DNA of 64,000 nucleotides from Pyrus communis (GCF_963583255.1 NC_084803.1:5997238-6061237); one strand, 5' to 3'. Counted from the stretch's first letter, positions 35,956-46,946 are shown. Numbers and translations are program-made. Notes: generated by a model from the sequence alone, not told the origin.

Positions 35956-36701
35956 TGTTGTGCTAGGATAGCACCAAACCACGCGGAACCAAATCAAGCT
36001 AACCCACAGAAATTTATCAAATGAAATGCAAGAACAATATAGAAAATAACACCAAGATTTTAACGAGGTTCCTCCACAGTCAGTGTAACTGCAGTACGTC
36101 CTCGGAGCAGTAGGAGCTCACCCAATAATCCACTATCAACCAAATGGGAGTTTACAAAGTGTTGGCAATCTCACAACCCAAAAAGAAGAACAAGTTGCTG
36201 CTTCAATTGGTTAGTAATCATCCACCAAAGTAGTTGTTGTTGTAATAGCTTTGAGCTATATGTATAGAGAAGAAATTATTCATTATTGGGCTTCAAGAAG
36301 GTCTTGGGTCTACACTATGAAGCACAAGAGTGAGGTGTTGAGCATTTTCTTGGGTTGGAAGAAAATGGTTGAGAACCAGACTGGGAGAAAGATTAAGATT
36401 TTGAGATCGGATAATGGTGGTGAATACACATCTGACCCTTTCTTTAAAGTTGCAGAGAGTAAGGGGAGAGTTGTAGAGAAATGTTCACTTTTGTTGGCTT
36501 TGGTACAATTTGTTGAATAATTGGCCAAGTGGCCAAGTGGACAAATGTCCAAGAAAACTTTAGGTGTTGTTGCTTTTCCCTTTTCTCCCCAAAACAAGGA
36601 ATGATGTCCACCTTTTTTCTTTTGTCTACCACCCGTGAGTTTTGTCTTGTCATATTTTACCGTATTAGCTTTGGTTTCATATTTGAAGCTTCCGCACAAC
36701 A
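35956..36701. mobile_element. 746-bp scrambled LTR-derived element with outward U5 ends
   Basis: It is flanked by a perfect duplication CGTAC (35951-35955, 36702-36706). Copy 1 at 19120-19140 shows the unoccupied site (CTCCGTACACCCACC). The left end TGTTGTGCTAGGATAGC is the reverse complement of a Copia LTR 3' end (compare 4640 and 52287). The right end CTTCCGCACAACA is the 3' end of a divergent LTR (compare 57372). Between them are LTR pieces in both orientations and a 159-bp integrase fragment. It has no coding capacity. Confidence 0.85.
36293..36451 (+). pseudogene. Integrase fragment inside the scrambled element
   Basis: It encodes SRRSWVYTMKHKSEVL through RSDNGGEYTSDPFFKV, part of the Copia integrase core with one catalytic Asp. 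It is nearly identical to the matching stretch of the element at 53109-57080 and shares its ACTGGG variant rather than the ATTGGG of 1-4640. Confidence 0.9.
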
Positions 36702-36745
36702 CGTACACCTACCAAACTACTCACCACACCAACGCTCCCCCAAAA

Positions 36746-37117
36746 ATGAACCTCTTCCTCCTGGAAAAGACCCTTCTGGGTCTCTTCGTCGCTGTGCTCG
36801 TCGCCATCGCCATTTCAAAACTCCGCGACAAGAAATTCAAGCTCCCGCTTGGTCCCATGCCCTTACCCATTTTTGGAAACTCGCTCCAAGTTAATGACGA
36901 CCGCAATCACCGTAATCTCACCGACCTTGCCGAGAAATTTGGCAACTGCTTCCTCGTCCGCACAGGGCAGCGCAACCTCGTCATCGTCTCCTCGTCGGAG
37001 CTCACCAAGGAGGTGCTCCACATCCAGGGAGTCGAATTCGGGTCGAGGGAGGCATGGCTATATCGCCTGGCGTCATGTAGGCCAGGCAAGGGCTCAACAC
37101 ATTCTGAGTCGGCCTAG
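36746..37117 (+). pseudogene. CYP73A: C4H (CYP73A) N-terminal fragment, copy 2, still open
   Basis: ATG at 36746 starts the C4H membrane anchor (NLFLLEKTLLGLF), followed by [31 protein letters not shown] and GQRNLVIVSSSELTKEVLHI, ending at VEFGSR near 37052. The frame then runs through non-C4H sequence to a stop at 37115-37117, about 123 codons in all. No frameshift lies within the C4H part, unlike copy 1. The catalytic P450 domain is absent, so no hydroxylase activity is possible. A transcript could at most encode a membrane-anchor peptide. Confidence 0.85.
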
Positions 37118-37473
37118 AGACCAGCTTGGGCTGGGTGCCAACCTATCTACTCGGCTGGAGTGGATTAGCTGGATGCCGAGCCAATAATTTGGCTGGGTAC
37201 CGGGCTAAAGTTTCCTAGGTAGAACTGCTCTAAGATGATCTATCCGTATGCTATTTTCTACTGCCATGCAATTGAAAAAACAAGGACTTTTATTGTGCCT
37301 CTGGAAGGCGCTGACGGGACGAAAGCTAAAGCAATAGCAGCCTGCCATTAAGACACATCTGAACGGAGCCTAAAACATTTGAGCTCAATGTTAAGCCAGG
37401 AACAACTTATCCCATCTGCCATTTTCTTGAAAACGAGAATGTTGGTTGGGTTTCAAAACAAAAACCTACATGA

Positions 37474-38276
37474 GTTGAATCCGCCGCTCGGGTCCTTTAC
37501 TGGATTATGTAGCCCATCAATGAGAGTAATTAGCCCGCTCCATTAATAAAAACAATCCCATGAGACTGATTAGCTGTTTATGTCTGAGACTACGTACTCA
37601 CTTCATAACATATTCTTATTACTCATTAGCAACGCAAAATTCCCTCTTGTAATAGAGACGAAAAAAGTACCCCCAAAAAAAAAGGCAAAGAAAAAAAAAA
37701 GATGGGAAGGGTAAGGATTAGTTACATATATTTTATTGTATCTCTTAATCTCATCCTACCTCCCATATCAATAATTTAAATGAAAAAAACAAGAGTAATG
37801 CTAGGAAAACTAAATTTGGGGACTAAAATTGCAAACTAAATGATGCAACACCAATAGAAATAAGTACGTCTTTCAAGACTTAAATAATAAATCAATTATC
37901 AACTTTCATATTAAGTCTCCCTAGCATTACTCAAAAAATAATAATATCTATGAATATGGAAAATAATAATAATAATAATATATATATAACGATTGATCTC
38001 CGTTAAACCTGCTAATAACCCGATCGAAGCATAAAGTACTTGCTACTGGTGCAATAAACACTCGCATTTGAAGAACTCCTCTATTTATTTGTAATACATA
38101 ATGGTAATATGTATATGATCAGATTTGTATATGCATAGTTACCCTACTTCCTTACGTGGAACTCCAGGTTGAGGAGTTAGGAGGTCTACAAGTTTGCTAA
38201 AGTGAACCACACTCTTATCACACTGAGGATTTGTTTGATAATGATTTTGTTTGCAATCTGGGAGAAGTAGTTACAG
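37474..38276. repeat. 3' flank of BURP copy E and truncated spacer, copy 3
   Basis: The first part is collinear with 19880-20490. From about 38100 it repeats the unit-boundary spacer of 4641 and 24476, and it loses similarity near 38276. This is the right edge of the BURP tandem array as I can trace it. Confidence 0.75.
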
Positions 38277-38602
38277 TTGAGTGGGCTAAGCCTCACCCTC
38301 ATATTGGGCTAGTCATAATAATATGGTTCAAATTCACCTTGGCAATAATCGAACATAAAACTCATCATAATACTAAGTGGCATTAAGATGCTAATTATAA
38401 CATTAATTTTCAACTTTTACTGCCTTGTTTGGAGTACAAGACAACAGTCATTGACATAACCGGAGGAATTAAAGGCTTAAGTGGCTATTGAGATGGGTGA
38501 AAGATTAAGGATCGTTTGGGATATAGTTCTCTTCGTTTAATTTGGAAGTCCTACTAAATTTATCTGATTGTGAAGTAACTGATTAAATGAGTTTCTGAGC
38601 AG
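38277..38602. other. No gene seen
   Basis: AT-rich DNA between the BURP array and the first recognisable aminopeptidase exon. The exons encoding the aminopeptidase N terminus are not found here. Confidence 0.5.
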
Positions 38603-41600
38603 GTTTTCGAGCCGTCAAAAGTAGAGACATTTGAAGAAGATGGGATTTTGGTTTTGGAGATTGGAGAGACACTTCCGATTGGAAAGGGAGTTTTGGCTAT
38701 TTTATTTGAAGGAATTCTGGATGACAAGATGCAGCGATTCCATAGAGTGTAATGCTCTTTTTGAGTTCCGGATTCGTTATCCTGTTTGTTTATCAACTTT
38801 TGATCTTTCAATGTGCCTATTATATTTCAATGGTAAAATTTGATTTATCCTGTGCAGTATGCGTGAGCATAACGGTGAGAAGAAATATATGGCTGCCACA
38901 CAATTTCAACCGGTTGATGCCATGCGGTGCTTTCCGTGTTGGGATGAACCTGCTTGGAAGGTCGCTCTCGATTTTTCTCTCTGATAGTTGAATTAGTTGA
39001 ATAAATCTTGATATATGTTTGTATCTAGTCATTTTGTGAAATCAATATGGATACTTTCGCACTTCTAAATCGCAGCTTTGAGTCTCAGAAGAAAGATAGG
39101 TTTTTATGGGATAAGAAATCATTCCTTAAGTTCTTGTTAGATTGTTTTACTAGGATTGTTTGAATTGACCCCATTTATTCTTATCGATTGTAACTTTGAT
39201 TGACAGGCTACATTTAAGATTAGACTGGATGACATTCCATCTGAATTAATTGCACTGACCAACATGCCCATTATTGAAGAAAAAGTGGATGGACATCTGA
39301 AGACTGTTTTGTATGAAGAGTCACCTATCATGTCGACGTACTTGGTGGCCATTGTTGTTGGGTTGTTTGATTACATTGAAGATCATTCATCTGATGGTAA
39401 AACTCATACGCAACATCTCTTGTTCTGTATTTGTTAGTAACCGTTTCTTGACAGTGTCATATTTCATCTCGTCACAGGAGTTAAAGTGTGGGTATATTTT
39501 CAAGTTGGTAAAGCAAACCAAGGGGCGTTTGCTCTGAACTTTGCTGTCAGCGCTCTTGAATTTTACAGAGAGTATGTTTAGATCTCAAAATAACTCAATG
39601 AATCCTTTCTCTGATTTTTTCCCCTTCCGTGCTCATGTTCAATTGTTTATCATTTGATATGAAATCAATGACAAAAAAGTTCTACAGTTACTTTGCTGTG
39701 CCATAACCCTTACCAAAATTAGATATGGTTGCAATCCCTGATTTTTTTGGCGCCATGGAGAACTATGGTTTAGTTACATACCGAGAAATGCTTTTGCTCT
39801 TTGATGAACATAACTCTTCAGCTGCCAACAAGCAAATGGTAACATAAACATACTGAATGTCAATCTTGTTTTCATAATTTAGCTTCATTCTAGCTATTGT
39901 TTTTTAACCTTTATCATTTCATTTTGTTTTTGTGGAAGGTTGCAACTGTCGTGGCACATGAATTGGCACACCAATGGTTTGGCAATCTTGTAACGATGGA
40001 ATGGTGGACGGATTTATGGCTAAACGAGGCATTTGCATCATGGGTAACACTTTCTTCATTTGTTGTACTTGTTATTTTACATGCTTTAGACTTAAAGTTC
40101 GTGTTTTGACGTCATTAGGTGAGCTATATAGTTATAGACATCTTGTTCCCAGAGTGGAAAATATGGACTCAGTTTCTTCGCATTGAAGTTAGTGGGGGTC
40201 TTAAGTGGGACGGGCCTGAAGAATCTCATGCCAATGAGGTTCAAAGTGGACTAGGTCTTCCATAGATTTTTTATTCTTTGTCTGAAGTTTTATTTTTCGC
40301 GGCGTAGGACCTTGATCACCTGCATAGCAAGCTTTAAATAGAAATATGCACGTATACTTTCACATTTGTAGTATTTCTTGTACATCTTATTCCCTTTTTT
40401 TCGCTAGGTGGATATTAATCGTGCTTCCGAGCTTCATTAAATATTTGATGCAATATGTTATGATAAAGGAACTTCTGTTGTTAGGATGCTACAAACCTAT
40501 CTCGGTGCCGAATGCTTCCAGGTTGGTCTTTTGGTTTGTTAGCAATTGTCCTTGACGACTAAATCAACAATCTTATTTATGAGTTTTTTTTTACATTTAT
40601 TCCATGGAAATTTCCGAAAATCCAAGGCTTCAAGGCATGCAGGATTATAAGAGGATATATCCTGAAAAATGATTATTCTTTGAGATTTTTGTTCACACGT
40701 CTGCTGGTTCGTATTGGTTATCAAATATGTAACAACCCGTCCCAAGATTTACAGAAGAAAATAAACATTTTTGTATTTTCACTAAATTTGGATGATACTT
40801 TCCTTTTTAAAATTGTTTTTGAACCTTAATTGATGAGCTCAAGGGGCCCACCCCTGTTTTGTCCCCCGTTCCCTTTCCCTTTTCTTTTTTTTTTCTGAAA
40901 AGTCTTCTCTTCTCTCTTCTCTCTTTCTTCCTCCTTGCTCTCTCTTTTTCCCCCCCTCTCGGTGCTCTTTCCTCCGACAAGAACACATACACACACCCAT
41001 GGCCACACCTATAGCTCTTTTCTAACCCTGTGGTTGTGTTTTGGACGTCAAACCACGAAGAAACCACCTTGGAGACATTTCCCAGTTTTCCGGCGAGCAC
41101 CGCCCCTTTCGAGTCAATTTCCGGCCAAAAAACGGCGAGTTGGCCGGCGTGCAAGGTATCAATCTCTTCGTCTCGCTGAGTACTACAACTTTCCTTTTTG
41201 TTTCACTCAATTTCATTGAGTATTGAAGAAGTTATGCTCATTTGAATCTTACCCAGTTTCCGGCGGACACTCGTGGCTTCCAGGCTGTTTTCCGGCCAAC
41301 TCCGGCTACGATGACGGGAACCAAGGGTATATTTCGATTCCTTACCTTCGGGGCTTCAATTTGGTATATTGAATGACATGTTTTGGTTGAGTTTTGAGCT
41401 CCAACGGAGCTTGGGAATTCTCCGGCCGAAATCCGGCCTTCTCCCTCCTTGGAATACGGCGAACCACCCAAACCCAAGGCCTTTGGGCCTTTCCTGCCAA
41501 ACCCAATACCCTTTGTAATTGGGCCTTTGGGCCGTATGGTTTCTAACCTAAAACCCAACCCACCTAACACCTAACCCAAAACACTAAAGCCCTGACCCGT

Positions 41601-43373
41601 GATCCGTGACCCGTTGACCCGTGACCCTGACCCGTGACCCTGACCCGTTGACTCTGCATTGTGTTAATTTCCCGGACTTATAGCCTTAGTGTAATTCATG
41701 TTTTCACCTTTCACAGATATCTTATAAGCTGGCAAGAATTGCAGCTGATGCTGTACCGGATCTACTGGATCTTATTAATCAGTTCTTTCTTGGCCTTTTT
41801 CAGTACTCTGCAGAGTAAGCTTGTTCTCTTTTTTTTTTTCTTTCCCTCAACTAGCCAAGTACCTAGCTAGATAAAAATTCTTTACGCAGACATCGGTTCT
41901 TTAATAAATAAAAATGGGTGTCCAGTTGGTACTGCCTACAATGATATCGTTACATTACTTCATGGCTTATCGACAAATTGGTATTCATGCATACTGTCTA
42001 GGTAAATACGCTTGTGTGATGACAATAGGGCTGGAGCAAAATGTTTTAACACTCCCAAACTATCCACAATTTTGCTTCTTTCTTTTCGTTTATTTATATA
42101 TTTAAATTTGGTTTTGTTTCCAGGAAGCTTGGCTGGGAGCCTAAACCGGGTGAGAGCCATTTAGATGTAATGTTGAGAGAAGAAGTTTAATTGCCCTTGC
42201 TGTGTTTGGACATGGCCCGACAATAAACGAAGCAAGTAGGCGTTTTCATGAATTCTTAGATGACAGAAATACGCCTCTTCTTCATCCTGACATAAGAAAG
42301 GTTTGTTTTGTTGTAAACCATTAATTAAACACTTTTTAATTCTCTGTTGATCATCATTATTAGTAACTCTTAATTCTTGCACTGCGGGCAGTGTATGTGG
42401 CAGTAATGTAAAGAATAAACATGTCTAACAGATGGGGCTACGAATCTCTTCTTAGAGTTTACAGAGAGACTGATCTGAGCGAGGAGAAATCTCGCATTTT
42501 AAGTAATACTACTGATTAATTTGTACAATTAAGGATGTTGATCCAACATCTGAATTTGTTATGTCGTTGGAATAATAATGTATCTGTTTGTGCCTGTAGG
42601 ATCACTAGCATTTTGTCCAGATCCGAACATAACTCTGGAAGTTCTCAACTTTTTGTTGACTTCTGAGGTATTTCTGATTTTGTCTCTCTTAATCGCAGGT
42701 TTAAATTTTAATTAGGTACCACAACATTAGAGTATCTCAAACCAATTGTGATTGACGATACTGGGTTTAATCCCATCGATTGCCATCTATGCATATAGGT
42801 ACGCCGTCAGGATGCTTCAGCTGTGCTGTCCTCAGTTAGTAGGGAAGGACGGGAAACAGCTTGGACGTGGCTGAAGGTAACTCTCAATACCACTAGTTTC
42901 TAGGGAGCATGCATACTATGAAATGTACGTACCCACATTCATGGATTTGGTTTCTTTCCTGGTCTTGTTAATATGGTTCATTTTGCCTTTCGGGGATGAT
43001 ATCCGAAACACAGGATAACTGGGAGCACATCTCAAAGACCTGGTGTTCTGGATTTCTAATTACTCAGATTGTCAGTGAAATTGTTTCACCGGTTCGTTCT
43101 CTCTCTCTCTCTCTCTCTTGAAACTTTTAATTGTTCTCGTATCTGGGGCGTTGTATCCTTGTGTAATTACCTTCCTTGCTACGCAGCTAGCGTCATTTGA
43201 GAAGGTTAAAGATGTAGATGAGTTCTTCAAAGTCCATTGTATCCCCTCGATAACTAGAACCTTGAAGCAGAGCGTTGAGCGGGTGCGGATCAAGCCAAGT
43301 GGGTTCAGAGTGTTCAGGGTGAGAAAGATCTTGCCGATGTTTTGAAGGAGTTGGCATTCAGGAAATACTAGCT
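38603..43373 (+). pseudogene. APM1: Aminopeptidase M1-like (M1 zinc metalloprotease) pseudogene
   Basis: Recognisable exons are 38603-38746, 38858-38960, 39207-39396, 39478-39571, 39688-39838, 39939-40043, 40119-40238, 40408-40521, 41717-41814, 42124-42300, 42392-42502, 42600-42667, 42799-42876, 43014-43091 and 43187-43373, mostly with GT..AG borders. They carry GAMENYG (exopeptidase motif), [10 protein letters not shown] plus WLNEAF (zinc site) and the C-terminal ERAP1-like part ending ELAFRKY. Lesions: TAA at 39704-39706 and 40438-40440, a frameshift near 42189, TAA near 42408 and a frameshift near 43297. The N terminus and several middle exons are missing. APM1 is a puromycin-sensitive-type aminopeptidase tied to auxin transport and growth; this copy is dead. 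Confidence 0.88.
40728..41660. repeat. Gypsy-like solo LTR or LTR fragment inside the APM1 pseudogene
   Basis: It begins TGTAACAACCCGTCCCAAGA, a start typical of many plant Gypsy LTRs (TGTAACACCCCG type). It has GC-rich TTCCGGC(G/C)-rich patches and a short GACCCGT/GACCCTGACCCGT repeat near 41590-41650. It occupies the place of missing APM1 middle exons. The right end and target duplication are not resolved. Confidence 0.45.
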
Positions 43374-43879
43374 TTGATAGAAAAATGGGTCTGGATTTTC
43401 CTCAGTTATTATGCAAGTTACATATTTTCCATAAGAAGAATAATGGGACATGGATAAATATAAATGTACTGTCAAATTATAAGACTATATTTTCGAGACA
43501 CATAATTTTTGATCTATTTCATAGAGGGACAAAACTTATCCATGTGGCAGGTGATGTCATGGTTGCTTTTTTAATTGTGGTATTTGCATCCTTAGAGTTA
43601 CTAAACTAGACAGCTAAATCGGTCAATCGATATGCTGACCTCACTCGGATATCGTTGGTGTGAAAGTTGAGAATGCAAACCCTACGTGCTATAACCGAGA
43701 GAACTAAAAAATCGAATGAAGCAAGTGACTTGCATGTGAAGAAAGTGACATATTAGGGTTTAGGTGTCGAAGGGGATGCATGCTTATGAAAGGGGCTGCA
43801 AGTTTTGCACATAATTAATCCCAAAAATTGGTACGTTAGTTCAAATTACGGTTAAACTTTCCACGTCCGAAGAAATATT
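43374..43879. other. No gene seen
   Basis: AT-rich DNA after the APM1 stop. No conserved motif was recognised. Confidence 0.5.
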
Positions 43880-44571
43880 TAAGCAGTGTCGACAGAGGTG
43901 AAAAAAGGAGTGCCTGGAGTGAAGATGAGTATCATTTCATTTGCCGTCTTTGAGGAATTCAGGTGGGCAGGGGAGAGATCCGTCAACACGAACAATCAAA
44001 CGGCGGCTCTTCAAAACTAGAACGATCTCAGGAAGCAGAAGGGAAGACGGTCAGCAGGAGGAGGATTGGTAGAAATGGTTGACGCAGTGGGACACACTTG
44101 CGAGGGTAGAAGCAGGATTGGAAAAAAAGACGGTGTGAAAGAGGCGTAGGCAGAGAAGATGACTGAAGTGAACGGCCTCGATAACTCATCAGAGGCATAA
44201 GGTGTGTATTATATAATCACGCTGTACAATGAATACATTTGATACATGTGATATATTTAGTTGATGAGATACATCTGTACAATCAAAGACTAAAAACATC
44301 TGATACAATGAATGATGATTCTATCGTTTTATCACCTGGCAGGTGACGAAAGAATTGTTTGTCATAAGCTCGACTACAAGTACGCTGTCTCTGGAAAGTG
44401 ATGACAACATGAACGATAAAGCTAGCAGTTTTCAATGTGCAGAGACATCGAAATGGAACCCAAAGCACGCTGTCTTCTAATTTCTCAAAGTTCAGCCATG
44501 AACCATTGCCATCTGCCATTTTCTTTTCGAGGACACTATTGGTCTGGTTCAAGAAATCAGGAGCTTACGAT
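43880..44571 (+). pseudogene. BURP remnant F
   Basis: At 43880-43932 the translation resembles AVSTEVKKG..PGVKM. At 44341-44571 it reads ERIVCHKLDYKYAV, then (after a loss) CAETSKWNPKHAVF, a stop, FLKVQP, a stop, and ICHFLFEDTIGLV. These follow the order of the BURP C-terminal half, including two CH pairs. About 400 bp of unrelated DNA separates the two pieces, and a segment with the second CH is missing. It is a sixth BURP locus beyond the array, more decayed than the others. Confidence 0.7.
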
Positions 44572-45221
44572 CCTTGAACCTGTCAGTTCTACCTGGTCAC
44601 TTAGCATAGTGTTTCTATTCCAGGTGGTTCTTCTGTGCTCACTACATTCAACAACAGATGACATTCTCGGAACTGAACATCTTGGACAGCCCCAACCCGG
44701 ATCACTACGTTATGAAAACCACTGCATTATCACATAGTGCATCATAAAACTTTGCATACAAAAGCTTGAAGCATAGCTGCCCGTAGACCACTTTTGGATG
44801 CTATTTTTCCAGTGGAACATACTGAGAGAGGATCTCACAAGTTCATAAACCTGAGCGACCGCTCTGCAAATTTTCTTCAAGAACTTCTAGATAATGTGAG
44901 CCGATGGCAGACATATTTGCAAAATTGAACTTTGACTGACATGCTCATAAGTCACAGTGCAGTCCAGCATCTTTCCAAGGAAAGCATCGGTTAGCCAGAA
45001 TACGTAGTGAATTTCCCTGTGTATTATATATATCATCAGAACATGTAAAAAAGAAAAAAAAAAAAAAAAAAAAGCTGCAAAATGACTAGAAAACATGTCG
45101 TAGAACATTTCTTTTGACAACAAGAAGTACATAGATTGGTAGTAAGGCCATCACCCACCGCCATCCAATGCAAGAAAGTTTTACTTTTTCAGATCAACAA
45201 CAAGAACACACCTTGGTCAAT
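44572..45221. other. Spacer and probable 3' UTR side of the TEBICHI-like gene
   Basis: No protein similarity was recognised. A 22-nt A run sits at 45053-45074. The portion next to 45222 is downstream of the stop codon on the minus strand. Confidence 0.4.
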
Positions 45222-46231
45222 CTATGGTTCGGGCACAACAGCTTTATCTTTATATTGGTCGCCGTGAAAGGGTTGCAAGGAACCCCACGATCTTCCAACT
45301 TTCAGTTTGACATGCACGGAACTGGACAACGAGTACTTAAATTAGGTACAGCAAACAAATGTCCTCAAATTATCGAGCACTAAGCAATGTTCCAGAAACT
45401 TTACAAATATACCACGAAGCGAAACAGCATTTTCCATGCTCGTCTGTAGCAGCAAAGCAGCCTCCTTTATCACAACAGGATCAACTTCCAGTACTAATTC
45501 ATCATGCACCTGGTTAGAAACAACCAACAAACATTGTTACATGAGTTGCCTTGTAAATGAAGCAAAATTGTATTTAAATAACAAAGCTAACAAGATGCTA
45601 AATATTTTAGTTTATTAATATCTTCCTCTACATTTGAAATTGACCAAAGAACTTAAAATTATAGAATTGTAAACAGAATTTACAAAACCGGCCCTTCAGT
45701 ACGTGTAACTTTGTTGCAGGATGAGAAGAAGAATCAGGCCTTTCAACACCTTCAACTATCACGGAATATATATTTATCATTGCAATCTTAGTTATGTCAG
45801 CAGCAGATCCCTGTAAAAGGAAGACATCAGAGAAAAATACTACACTTTTGTGATTACCCTTAAACACCCACACTCCTCATCCCCACAGAAGGGAGGGAAA
45901 AAGTCATACCCAACATATGGAATTCCCAGCTTGTCTCTGAGCCATCGACTTTTCTTTACTGTTCCCAAGTTTTATTTTTGACAAAAAGCGCTTTCTTCCC
46001 TTAAGGGTTTTGATGTATCTGGGCACAATAATGCACATAATGAACAGTTGAATAGCTTCAAAGAAATGTTTACAGCATTGTATTACAAGGGAACTAACAG
46101 ACTCTTCTGGAATCCCAGTCCATCTAGCTGCTATCATGGTGAAGACATCACCATGGGGATTACTAAGGAGTTCAATGAGTGCAGAGTCTCTAGAGAATGT
46201 GCCATCAGCCGCAATTCTATCTGAGAATAAT
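45222..46231 (-). pseudogene. TEB: TEBICHI/POLQ-like DNA polymerase, C-terminal polymerase exons
   Basis: Minus-strand exons are 46231-46099 ([34 protein letters not shown]), 46018-45910 ([30 protein letters not shown]), 45810-45689 (GSAADITKIAMINIY), 45509-45413 ([10 protein letters not shown], family A motif C) and 45321-45222 (HVKLKVGRSWGSLQPF, stop). TEBICHI is the plant helicase-polymerase of theta-mediated end joining. Between the first two exons only 80 nt remain, and the segment that should carry the O-helix (KRxxYGxxYG) is absent. With the frame damage upstream, the gene is judged non-functional. Confidence 0.85.
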
Positions 46232-46502
46232 CTGCAGTTAACAGTAACCAGTTGTCCTGCAGTAGAATAGCAACAATAAATCGATTAACGTACACCATGG
46301 AGTCATAAATCCCATCCCCTTCTCCTAGTTATCCCACCAAAAAAGTCCTAATCTGAATATTTGACAATACTGCACCAAACCTCCCCCGCATCCTCATCTA
46401 CTCGAGAGTTTTATTTACTTTTATGGTATAAATATAATAATAACACACAAATGGCCTTCAAAGACATGAGCAAGCTGATCGTTACCTGAGTAGGAATGAA
46501 GT

Positions 46503-46804
46503 TATTGGAAGAAGCACATGGGTGTACAGACAGCACAGCACAGCAAGCATACAGCAAGGGTGTGCACTCAAAGCACATGGGTGTACAGACAGCACAGCAC
46601 AGCAAGACAGCAAGGGTGTAAAGGACAGCAAGGGTGTAAAGCTTTCAGCTTTCTTTGTTGCTGACTCATGGACAGCAGGAAAGGAATTGCATGTGCATGT
46701 GTGCTGTTGCATCCGAAGCTTTCTTTGTATTATGTATAAATATGCCTTCCCATAAGGCTTTCTAGATATGAGAAGTATTACAATTCAAATCAGAAAAATC
46801 AAAA
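46503..46804 (+). repeat. LTR1 of composite Copia
   Basis: 302 bp with an internal duplication of a CACATGGGTGTACAGACAGC-containing unit. It ends TCAAAA where LTR2 and LTR3 read TCAACA. Confidence 0.9.
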
Positions 46805-46837
46805 TGGTATCAGAGCAGGAAAAATAACCTGTCTCTG

Positions 46838-46946
46838 CAAAGCCTCTTGCTGCTGCCTGTGCGCAGCTTCTTGCTGCTGCCTCTGCACAGCTTGCTGCTG
46901 CCTCTGCACAGCTTGCTGCTGCCTCTGCACAGCTTGCTGCTTCTGC
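46838..46946. repeat. Tandem 21-bp repeat in the Copia leader
   Basis: CTTGCTGCTGCCTCTGCACA-type unit, about four to five copies, between primer-binding site and gag. Repetitive frames on either strand here look incidental. Confidence 0.75.

Larger units (their letters stand above)
35484..37230 (+). mobile_element. TIR element carrying a C4H 5' fragment, copy 2 (itself interrupted)
   Basis: The ends GAGTAATTCCATC and (inverse) GAGCAGTTCTACC, with TAA at 35481-35483 and 37231-37233, match copy 1 at 18676-19630 in position and content. Net of the nested 35956-36701 insert it is about 1 kb. A 22-bp unit around AACGCCTGTGAAACCGTTCC is duplicated near 35825-35870 relative to copy 1. TATAAA lies near 35879, upstream of the nested insert. 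Confidence 0.75.
34977..37473 (+). pseudogene. BURP copy E, remnant split by a TIR element
   Basis: The left part (34977-35483) reads VGKSADFITVGKG, DSTESKMFGYKQDAAENL, then in another frame LAEILNQFSDKPGSLEADIM, CATSLESMIDF and TSKLGRNN, with a further shift before a damaged VCHK site. The right part (37231-37473) reads YPYA.FYCHAIEKTRTFIVPLEGADGTKAKA, then degrades (ACH* at about 37348) and ends CHFLENENVGWVSKQKPT. Exons 1 and 2 are absent. It is a duplicate of copy D but lacks the Copia of D, showing that Copia came later. Confidence 0.87.

Noticed and set aside
45222..46231. Considered as a functional bacterial-type DNA polymerase I gene
   Set aside because: Intron-bounded exons and the TEBICHI-type flanking exons fit a plant POLQ-like gene, and the frame damage and missing O-helix argue against function.
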